From positions 1-15,264 of the forward strand of contig CADWAF010004027.1 in NCBI GenBank assembly GCA_902984215.1: a stretch of DNA of 15,264 nucleotides, in the 5' to 3' direction. This document shows positions 8,600-15,264 of the stretch, in pieces (within the stretch, counting starts at the first letter, position 1; every line of letters starts with the position of its first letter). Source of the stretch: Willaertia magna. Lineage: Eukaryota; Heterolobosea; Eutetramitea; Acrasida; Naegleriidae. A model generated the notes under the pieces. The model was given only the letters and a program-made list of their open reading frames with translations, was not told the DNA's origin and did not search any database. Position numbers and translations under genes: made by a program.

Positions 8600-8990
8600 A
8601 ATTTGATTTATATTTGACGAGTTAAATTAATAGATTTATAAAAAATTATATTTTAATTTTTAATTTAAAAATATTTAATTTATTAAAAATAAAACTAAAA
8701 ATAATAAAATATTTTTGAATATTAATATAAATATATTAAAATAATAAATATATTATTTATATTTTTTGAATAAATTTTTTTTATGTTTTTAATTTTTTTA
8801 TTTTTCTTTTTTTAGTAAATTAGTGAATTTAAAAAAAAAAAAAAACATAAAAAAAATATCAATATTTATTATCAATTATATAATAACAATAAAATAACAA
8901 ATAAATTTAAACAAAATAAAAAAAACAAAATTTTAAAAAATAAAGTATTATTTAATACCAATTATGGTAAAAATAAAAGACATTACTAAT
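8600..8990. other. AT-rich spacer without genes
   Basis: There is no ORF of note. A/T runs dominate, including T-rich 8776-8813 and A14 near 8832. The stretch lies between the functional tRNA-Leu and its relic copy. Apart from that relic I see no structure here. Confidence 0.6.
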
Positions 8991-8994
8991 GTAA

Positions 8995-9050
8995 AGGCTA
9001 GACTCAAATTTTAATATATATGCTTCATAGGTTCAATCTCACTTTGTGTA
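8995..9050 (+). pseudogene. Relic of tRNA-Leu(CAA), 5' third missing
   Basis: Aligning this stretch with 8481-8537 of the functional tRNA-Leu gives 43 identities in 57 columns with one gap (hand alignment). It retains CTAGACTCAAATTTTAA (anticodon arm; the CAA is still present), GCTTCATAGGTTCAAT (end of variable arm and B-box region) and an acceptor-like TTTGTGTA. Of 13 substitutions, 11 are G-to-A or C-to-T relative to the functional copy, and all three CpG sites are lost. The acceptor 5' strand and D arm are not recognisable. It cannot fold as a tRNA. Confidence 0.85.
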
Positions 9051-9122
9051 ACAGGTTTTTGTTTTTTAAATTTTTTTATTAAGGGAAACTAGTAGTAAAT
9101 TTAAGCATAATTCAGTCTTGTT

Positions 9123-12100
9123 TCAATTTATAGCTTGATTAAAAGTTCCTATAATATAACCACTGGCAAACATCAGCTTTTTAACTATTGGTATAGGCAA
9201 ACGAGATCCATAAGCTATATCTATATTATGTATGTCTTCGTAGTTGAGGTTTTGAATGGCACCCAATCTGTCGTACCCAGCCTTTTCAAGTGCGTCAGCA
9301 ATTTTTCGATTTTCTGCATTTTCCCCTAAAGCATAGGCTACAAATTGATCCACGTATCTCGTTGGTTCAAAATCTTCGTTCGTTTGACAGTTTCCGGAAC
9401 CTTTTAGATAATGTTGTAAGTTTTCTTCTTCCTGTTCGGAAGCTGTATCTTTCTTTTCTAATATTGGATTGAGAGAAGATTGTGTAACAAAATTTTGGAA
9501 GGTCAACTCAAGTGAATTACTATCGCTATTAAATTCAGTTTCATCTACAACATTCTTAACTAAATCTAATATTTCGTTCATTTTGTTTATGTTCATTTCT
9601 TCTGTAATCAAAACACAGAAGTATCCTTTGGCTTTCTCAATATTATATTTTTGTGACAGTTCTTTATACAGTTTGTCATATTTGACATGTTTTTCTACAG
9701 GGTTTTTAATACCCCAAAAATCTAATTCGAGTTCTATTCTATCTTTTGTTTTTCTTGCATATATTGAAAAGTTACTGAGACTAAGTACTCTTTTGCAGTA
9801 CTCTAATTCTAATAGCTTATTTTCACTATCAATACTTGCACCAATATAAACTGGGTCTACTATTTTCTCTCCGAGGTTGTTGAGTGTATACGGTAATTTA
9901 TCAAATACTTTTATCAATTCATTTGCATCCATTAAGGAAGCTTTAGTTTTCCTTGATCCTTTTTTAATTAAAATCTTTTCGGCATTTAATACTTTGTTTT
10001 CGTCGTTGTTAACAGTTGCAAAAAATTTACCTTCTTTAGTCATTGTAAACTTAATATCTCCAACAACACAAACAAAAGGAGGAACATAAATATACTTAAA
10101 ACTTTCAAAACTAAACGAATTATCTAAACAGTCTAATTGTACGTTTACACTTGGATCTAAATTTGATAAACAACTATAAATAAAAATCTTTTTCTTTTTA
10201 TCCAAACCACATAAATTTCCTCCACCTGAAAATGATATTTTATCTTCCTCACATTGGTTTATAATATTATTTGCTTTGTATAGTATAGTCAGTTTACCGT
10301 TTTGTATATGATAAGTTCTGTTGTCTTGGGTTATTGTAATAGATGGTAAAGATTGACAGCCTGGAATAGGATATGCAGCCTTAAAAATATCCACTTTCTC
10401 CCTTAGGAAGCTTCTTCTATAATTTTCTTCTATCAACTTTTCTGAGCTATGTGCTCTATTCAACACAAAACATGTGTACGCCATAACTAAAGCATAGTCA
10501 GATAATAATTGATCTTCTTCTAATCCTACAGTGAGCCTTATTGCATAAAAACATTCATTAATACTAGATAAAGGGAATCCAATACTCATTCTTTGAGTTA
10601 ATGGTAGATTTAAATACCAAGATAAAGGTATAATCAAAAAATCTATAATATCAGCAACAAACTTGCAAATCTTACCTTCATCTAACATTTCTATATTGTC
10701 TATAAAATATTTCTCACAATTCAATGCAATATAACAAGATTTCTCATCAGTGTTACAAGTAAGATCAATTAACTTTTTGTCATAAGGTATTTCCAATGTC
10801 TTATATAAATTCAATATTTTATCATACAATTTAACTGTATTCTTATTAATTAACTTTATATAACAATCAAGCAAATTTCCTCCATGCTTTAACAAATTAG
10901 CAAAGTATTGTTGAGATAGAGGATGTAATGGCTCTTCTTCTTCTAATTTTTGTAATAAGTCGTTAAATTCTTTCCAATTATCTCCACAATTGTAAATAAG
11001 TAATAATCCTCCATTAAGAATATCAAATCCAAATTGCATTAACTTTGTCAAACTCTTAACTAATAATACACACCACTCTCCACTCTGTATCATATCTTTG
11101 CATTCTTTTAAAAATTTCTGTATTTCTTCATCTTCAGCACTGTTCAATGTTACATCCACTACTAACAAACGAAGTCTATTTTTGTCATACTTCTTAATAT
11201 TTTTACAAATTTTAACCAAATCACGAGAAAACAAAGCTGTTTCTGTAGCATTATTTGGGTGAATATCAAAAAAGTAAATGTTACAATCTTGAATATCTTC
11301 ATCCGTTTGAGATATATAAATTGAAGTATTGTTTTTCATTACATTTAAAGTTAAAAGTAATTCAAAATATAATTGAACAGGAGATTGAATTTTCTTTTCG
11401 TTGATGAACATTGACTTTGTGGCTTGAATGGGTCTAATGAATGAACGCATCGCGTAAGGAGTGAAATGTACTATTGGCTGTATATTTTCTAAATAACTTG
11501 AGGTGTCAACGAATATCTTCTTTACTTCTTCTTTTTGTAAAGGAAAGAAGTCCATTAAAAGTAACCAAACTTCAACCATTTCTTGAACAGCCATAATTAA
11601 TTTATGAATTTTGTTTGAATTGTAATTTTGTAGTATGTTCGTATACTCTTTTAATTTGTTATTAAATAAATATTTAATCAAACAAAGGTGTAACTCACTG
11701 CTACTATCACAATACATTTTAAGTTGTTCTTTCATTTTAGAAATTAAACTGTTGAACAATTCATCATGAACTTCACTAATAAGTAAAAATTTGTCTAAGT
11801 GTGCCACATACTTTTCATTTGAGCTAGCGAAATGCTTCAAAAGTTGTAAACCAACTTTATCAATCCCATTATCAGGTAAAAATTTTCCACAATTGATTTC
11901 TTTTTTCTGTTTCTGGTTTTTCAATTCTTTTTCTAAATCTTTATTGTACTGCAAAAGAATCTTTTTAATATTGTCAGAAAAGTTAGGATCTTGGTAGGTC
12001 TTTTTCTTTTTCGCTAAATTGTTTGCAACGTTTACAGCTCGATTACTTTTAATTAATTCGTCTATAATATCCAAAGGATTTGGTTTATAACCAATATATC

Positions 12101-13151
12101 CTACAAAAGAATTTAAACCTTTTATTAACTTTTTATCTTCATCGGAAATTTTTATGGTGTTTTTTGTTTCTTTTTGTTTAATCTCTTTAAAATTGCCGCT
12201 AACTAAATCCTTGAAGCATTTTCTACACTCAAATGAAGGCATGCTACTTGAGTAAAAATCATCAATAAACAACTTTGCATTTTCGCAATCCAATAGAACA
12301 GTTCCACTACTATTTGCTAAATAATTAAACCAAACATTGGATGTTCTGACATATCTATTTTCACCATCAAGTAATGGAGATGTTTGATAATCTAATTGTA
12401 TGATCTCTTCTAAGGAAAATGGTGCGTTGTAATGATATTTACGTAAAATGTAACGTAAAAATTTTTCTCTAATTTTTTTTTCTTCATCATTTGAGTTAGG
12501 TAGCATAGATATCAAATGATATTCATCTAACCAACTTAAAAAGACTTCAATACTGGGATCTAAATTGCTTTCATAATACACATATACAGCATTCTCTACA
12601 TTTACGTTTTGCAAAACCTCCAAAAGCCAATCCTTGTATTCCACAAGATCATGATTGGCTAAAGTTTGGCTAAAGTATTTTGGTTTTCCCAATTTTAATG
12701 TCTCTGGTTCGGACCCAAACAATACTTTTCCGAGAGTGCTTTTATTTGGAGAACCTTTAAAAAGTTTAGTCTGGCAAGGTCTTTTGCTAAAAAATACAAA
12801 AGTAATTACCATGCTTTGTATTTTGGCTTCGAGCAAAGAAAGAAGATTTGAATTTTCAAAGAAATACACACAACGAACAAAATCACATACTTCGATTTTG
12901 GTGTCTTTAAAAAACAAGTCCCAGTCGCTAACACTAACATCTTCTGGCTTCTTTTCAGAGTATTTTAGCATTGCTGAAAAAGTTGCGGAATCTATGTTAT
13001 GTTTTACACGGAAAGTAAAATTCTCTTTTTTCCAATCGTCTGTTTTACACATGCTAGGTACCAAGATTTTCAATGATGATAGCTTGACATTTAATCGTCC
13101 GTTGCTAAGAACGCAGACCACTTCCCTTTCAGTTTCGTTTTCTGTTAGCAT
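9123..13151 (-). CDS. 1342-residue multidomain protein: Skp1/BTB-like, Cys/Met-type PLP-enzyme-like, SAM-like
   Basis: One uninterrupted frame from ATG (13151) to TGA (9123). Residues about 8-115 resemble the Skp1/BTB fold: a beta-rich start (VVCVLSNGRLNVKLSSLKIL), then DWDLFF...IEVCDFVRCVYFFENSNLLSLLEAK, matching the Skp1 pattern W-D-x-x-F ... L-F-E-L-I-L-A-A-N-Y-L-D-I-x-x-L-L. Residues about 120-540 are unrecognised and mostly helical. Residues about 600-890 follow the Cys/Met-metabolism PLP-enzyme order: IYFFDIHPNN (625-634), LLVVDVT (Asp666), VKSLTKLMQFGFDILNGG (Ser700, Thr702, Lys703, Asp710), then IRLTVGLEEDQLLSDYALVM (Arg872). In that family these are the ring-nitrogen Asp, the Schiff-base Lys and the substrate-carboxylate Arg. 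Asp-to-Lys spacing is 37 here (near 25 usually) and Lys-to-Arg is 169 (near 160 usually). I do not find the family's Ser-Gly-Met or YGG motifs. About 940-1210 is beta-rich and unassigned. About 1263-1332 resembles a SAM domain (ALEKAGYDRLGAIQNLNYED, then GSRLPIPIVKKL). It has higher G+C than its surroundings, no polyN runs, and no sign of decay. The substrate is unknown. Confidence 0.75.
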   Translation of the reverse strand: MLTENETEREVVCVLSNGRLNVKLSSLKILVPSMCKTDDWKKENFTFRVKHNIDSATFSAMLKYSEKKPEDVSVSDWDLFFKDTKIEVCDFVRCVYFFENSNLLSLLEAKIQSMVITFVFFSKRPCQTKLFKGSPNKSTLGKVLFGSEPETLKLGKPKYFSQTLANHDLVEYKDWLLEVLQNVNVENAVYVYYESNLDPSIEVFLSWLDEYHLISMLPNSNDEEKKIREKFLRYILRKYHYNAPFSLEEIIQLDYQTSPLLDGENRYVRTSNVWFNYLANSSGTVLLDCENAKLFIDDFYSSSMPSFECRKCFKDLVSGNFKEIKQKETKNTIKISDEDKKLIKGLNSFVGYIGYKPNPLDIIDELIKSNRAVNVANNLAKKKKTYQDPNFSDNIKKILLQYNKDLEKELKNQKQKKEINCGKFLPDNGIDKVGLQLLKHFASSNEKYVAHLDKFLLISEVHDELFNSLISKMKEQLKMYCDSSSELHLCLIKYLFNNKLKEYTNILQNYNSNKIHKLIMAVQEMVEVWLLLMDFFPLQKEEVKKIFVDTSSYLENIQPIVHFTPYAMRSFIRPIQATKSMFINEKKIQSPVQLYFELLLTLNVMKNNTSIYISQTDEDIQDCNIYFFDIHPNNATETALFSRDLVKICKNIKKYDKNRLRLLVVDVTLNSAEDEEIQKFLKECKDMIQSGEWCVLLVKSLTKLMQFGFDILNGGLLLIYNCGDNWKEFNDLLQKLEEEEPLHPLSQQYFANLLKHGGNLLDCYIKLINKNTVKLYDKILNLYKTLEIPYDKKLIDLTCNTDEKSCYIALNCEKYFIDNIEMLDEGKICKFVADIIDFLIIPLSWYLNLPLTQRMSIGFPLSSINECFYAIRLTVGLEEDQLLSDYALVMAYTCFVLNRAHSSEKLIEENYRRSFLREKVDIFKAAYPIPGCQSLPSITITQDNRTYHIQNGKLTILYKANNIINQCEEDKISFSGGGNLCGLDKKKKIFIYSCLSNLDPSVNVQLDCLDNSFSFESFKYIYVPPFVCVVGDIKFTMTKEGKFFATVNNDENKVLNAEKILIKKGSRKTKASLMDANELIKVFDKLPYTLNNLGEKIVDPVYIGASIDSENKLLELEYCKRVLSLSNFSIYARKTKDRIELELDFWGIKNPVEKHVKYDKLYKELSQKYNIEKAKGYFCVLITEEMNINKMNEILDLVKNVVDETEFNSDSNSLELTFQNFVTQSSLNPILEKKDTASEQEEENLQHYLKGSGNCQTNEDFEPTRYVDQFVAYALGENAENRKIADALEKAGYDRLGAIQNLNYEDIHNIDIAYGSRLPIPIVKKLMFASGYIIGTFNQAIN

Positions 13152-13876
13152 GTTGTTTTTTTTTTAATTATTGTTAAAATGTTTACTAAAATATTGTTAT
13201 TATTTCTGTTCAAATTTAAATGATGCGTGATTTTCTGTTGTTGTTTTGGAATTAGTTGTCAAATGTAGCTAAACATATGTTATATTTGCATGAAAACTCG
13301 TTGTAAATGGTGAAAAGAAAAATGGGAGTTAAAGGTTCAAATCCTAGCTCGAGTAAATTTTGTTAAGTAATGTTTTGAGTCTGGTATTTCAATACTGTAT
13401 ACAATTTCACAAAATAAACACTGTGAACAGAAATTCCATAATTCTTTACAATTCTTTCAAAACTAAAACCATTTATCACTAAAAGCTTTCTTTACCATTT
13501 TACAATCTAGAACTCGACTCTTGTCAGTATTCCAAAATATTTTCTATCCCAACGAGAACGCTCACACCCTTCTCTTCTTTGTTTATTTGGAAACGAAACT
13601 GTCATTGCATTTTTTTTCACTTTTGGGTGGACACTGAATGTTAACACCTTATCACCGTCTAAACAACAGGTTGAGTAACTTCTAAACAAACAAAATCCAA
13701 ATTTTGTAAGATGCCTAAAACATAAAATTACGCATATTGACGGTTAAATTATTATTTATAAAATCAACGGGCTTAGCTATGTCTGTCTATTTTCAAACAT
13801 TCTTTATATCCCTCGCTTAATTCGATCGTGATATGTTAAATGTTTTTCACAACATTCCTTTGCTTTTAAAAAAAAA
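13152..13876. other. Shared upstream region of two divergent genes
   Basis: 725 bp lie between the start of the large minus-strand gene and the start of the F-box-like plus-strand gene, so the region should hold both promoters. It contains a tRNA-like T-arm fragment (13331-13356) and, on the minus strand at 13507-13689, a 60-codon ORF of more balanced composition whose reality I cannot judge. No recognisable named promoter motif was found. Confidence 0.5.
13331..13356 (+). pseudogene. tRNA-like T-arm / B-box fragment
   Basis: AGGTTCAAATCCTAGCTCGAG followed by TAA matches the 3' end of tRNA-Leu (GGGTTCAAATCCCACCTCGTG then CAA) at most positions and contains a perfect B box, GGTTCAAATCC. About 35 nt upstream, ACTCG (13296-13300) could pair with CGAGT at the 3' end, hinting at a degenerate acceptor, but D and anticodon arms are not recognisable. 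It could be a tRNA relic, part of a tRNA-derived short element, or a TFIIIC-binding site. A chance match cannot be excluded. Confidence 0.4.
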
Positions 13877-14506
13877 ATGCTTAAACTTTCAGATGATTTA
13901 ATTTTCACAATTTCTTTCTTTCTTTCAGATCCACACCATTTCGAATTAACATGTTCAAGAATAAGAAATGTAATTGTCACAAGTTGGAAAGAAAGATTTC
14001 AACAACAAATTTTAACTTTACAATCAACAACTACTACTTTAATTGACAATGACGGTTTTATTTGTTTTATTTCTCCAAATGAATATTTACAAAAATTATT
14101 ATTAAAACAACAAAAACACAAAATAGATTTACATTCTTGCTATAAAATTGCTTTTTATTACACAAAATGGTTACGTGATTTTAAATTGGCTCATGATAAA
14201 GAATTTTTGTTGCTTAACGAAAATCCTTTAAATGATTTAATTATTGGAAGTTATAAATATTCAAATTATAATAAATATGCTAATTTATTTTTACAAAAAG
14301 AAAAATATCCAAATAATTTATTGGTCAATGGTTTAAATTGTAAAGTTCATTTTGATGGAAATGTATTAAAAGAATTAGAGGCAGTTGAAGAAGACAAAAA
14401 AAGAAGAATTAAACAACAACAACAAACATCTAGAAATATAGGTTGGAAAAATATGTGTCTTTGGGTATGTCTATGCTTTTTTTGTTGTTGGGGTAGAAGA
14501 AAGTAA
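13877..14506 (+). CDS. F-box-like protein
   Basis: 209 residues. The ATG follows a nine-A run, the common start context here. Residues 2-40 fit the F-box pattern: LSDDLIFTISFFLSDPHHFELTCSRIRNVI, with the leading L-x-D-D-L-I-x-x-I and the L-x-x-x-C-x-x-I/L-R-x-x-I that contacts Skp1. This implies an adaptor recruiting a target to an SCF ubiquitin ligase. The rest (SWKERFQQQI onwards) is unrecognised and polar, with polyQ near residue 177. The C-terminus ends in an odd Cys/Trp-rich stretch (CLWVCLCFFCCWGRRK), possibly membrane-associating. No LRR, WD40 or Kelch repeats are present, so the substrate-binding part is unknown or short. Base composition matches the local genome, and no disruption is seen. 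Confidence 0.6.
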   Translation: MLKLSDDLIFTISFFLSDPHHFELTCSRIRNVIVTSWKERFQQQILTLQSTTTTLIDNDGFICFISPNEYLQKLLLKQQKHKIDLHSCYKIAFYYTKWLRDFKLAHDKEFLLLNENPLNDLIIGSYKYSNYNKYANLFLQKEKYPNNLLVNGLNCKVHFDGNVLKELEAVEEDKKRRIKQQQQTSRNIGWKNMCLWVCLCFFCCWGRRK

Positions 14507-14726
14507 CAAGAACATTGTTGTTGTTTTTCCTTAAATTCCTTACATTCCCTTTCTTTCAATAAACCGAACCAAATAAGTAAAATGAAACTGTATAGCTAAC
14601 TGGAACTAAACTAACATGTCCTGTTGTTTTATAATTTAACTACATTCAGAATGTTAACCTTTAAGTTAAAGCAAAGGAAATCTAAGGTTATTAATTTTTT
14701 TCTAATTGTTCTTGCATTAAATCTAT

Positions 14727-15264
14727 TCAACAGTATGTTATTCTTGTTGAAACTCCACTAGAATACTTAATTGCAGTCATTCTATAATCCTCAACATTAT
14801 TTCTTTCCTTGTCTACCACACAAGATATCTCTAGCTCTTTGTTTTCACAATTTATATTCCATAGTTCAGACAATGAAACAATCTCTTCAACTAAGATATC
14901 ACAAAGACTAATTTCAACTCTCCTTAATCTCCTCAGATTTGTAAGATGATTTAATTCTTTCTCCCTCTCTTTTGCAATTAATTTTAATGAACACATTAAA
15001 AGAATCCTTAATTGAGTCAATTTACGAATAGGTTCGAAAGAATCAACAAGTAAATCATCTAAAAACAACTTTTCCAATTGTGTAAATCTGGATATATATT
15101 TCATTGTAAAAAAAGGTTTCTTGTCCTCACATCTATGTTTACTAACTAAAAGAGATTTCAAACTATCTCTTCTCACATGTAAAAAACCTTCCCCTTTAAA
15201 ATACTTTGAAGTACAGTTTAATAATACAAGTTTTTTGAGTGTTAAATTCTTGAATAAAAAAACA
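14727..15264 (-). CDS. Leucine-rich-repeat protein, 5' end beyond the window
   Basis: The frame ending at TGA 14727 is open without interruption to the window edge (178 codons visible), so this is the C-terminal part of a longer protein. There is no in-frame ATG until the internal MKYISRF, and reading upstream adds clear LRR sequence (NLTLKKLVLLNCTSKYF), so the gene starts outside. LRR-like turns follow: FTQLEKLFLDDLLVDSFEPI, then LTQLRILLMCSLKLI, then LTNLRRLRRVEISLCDILV. The last 45 residues are polar with no repeats. The irregular LRRs resemble those of protist F-box/LRR and other scaffold proteins. It converges with the F-box-like gene, leaving 220 bp between the stop codons. Whether its missing N-terminus carries an F-box cannot be told. 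Confidence 0.7.
   Translation of the reverse strand, partial: VFLFKNLTLKKLVLLNCTSKYFKGEGFLHVRRDSLKSLLVSKHRCEDKKPFFTMKYISRFTQLEKLFLDDLLVDSFEPIRKLTQLRILLMCSLKLIAKEREKELNHLTNLRRLRRVEISLCDILVEEIVSLSELWNINCENKELEISCVVDKERNNVEDYRMTAIKYSSGVSTRITYC

Noticed and set aside
9469..9849. 126-codon plus-strand ORF, and similar ones at 9135, 9290, 9877 and 11791
   Set aside because: These are shadows of the long minus-strand gene, with Ser/Leu/Phe-rich translation and no domain.
12655..13167. 170-codon plus-strand ORF antisense to the large gene
   Set aside because: It overlaps the N-terminal coding part of the 1342-residue protein, which has recognisable domains; the antisense frame shows none.
14347..14559. 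70-codon minus-strand ORF over the F-box gene
   Set aside because: It is antisense to the polyQ-encoding end of the F-box-like gene, and its Cys/Gln runs are by-products.
15174..15176. GTG as the start of the LRR gene
   Set aside because: The frame is open upstream to the window edge with LRR-like sequence, so this is an internal Val codon of a gene that starts outside.
1..15264. CRISPR array, rRNA genes or prokaryotic operon signals
   Set aside because: No regularly spaced repeat-spacer series, no rRNA-like segment and no ribosome-binding-site pattern were seen; gene content is eukaryotic.

Overview
The window reads as nuclear DNA from a very AT-rich single-celled eukaryote. Three tRNA genes lack an encoded CCA and carry internal B boxes followed by T-runs, which fits RNA polymerase III transcription. 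The proteins are eukaryotic types (BCCIP/Bcp1, RCC1 repeats, protein kinase, F-box, LRR, Skp1-like fold), low-complexity Asn/Gln runs are common, start codons follow A-runs, and no introns are evident. An amoeba-like protist (heterolobosean or amoebozoan style) is my best guess, but the sequence alone does not fix the lineage.

Left part (1-6360): an AT-extreme gene-free stretch (about 7% G+C by hand count over 301-1260) with small local duplications, then a row of minus-strand genes that are mostly decayed. These are a transposase-like gene (1953-3833) broken by many stops and shifts, an RCC1-repeat/protein-kinase gene (3951-5644) with frameshifts and an in-frame stop, and a 214-residue, possibly truncated glycosyltransferase-like ORF (5715-6359).

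Middle (6433-9122): a divergent tRNA-Ala(TGC)/tRNA-Lys(CTT) pair separates the decayed zone from intact genes: a small one-helix membrane protein, a full-length BCCIP/Bcp1-family gene, and tRNA-Leu(CAA). About 500 bp after tRNA-Leu lies a relic copy of its 3' two thirds, whose differences are almost all G-to-A or C-to-T. A further tRNA-like T-arm/B-box fragment lies near 13335.

Right part (9123-15264): an uninterrupted 1342-codon minus-strand gene is the most interesting object. Its N-terminus resembles a Skp1/BTB fold. Its centre carries the ordered signature residues of fold-type-I PLP enzymes of the Cys/Met (cystathionine gamma-synthase) class: Asp666, Ser-x-Thr-Lys703 and Arg872 in an RLTVGLE motif. 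Its C-terminus resembles a SAM domain. I know no described protein with this arrangement. Beyond it lie an F-box-like gene and, convergent to it, the 3' end of an LRR gene cut by the window edge. Skp1-like, F-box and LRR modules therefore sit next to one another, as in SCF ubiquitin ligases; whether they function together is inference.
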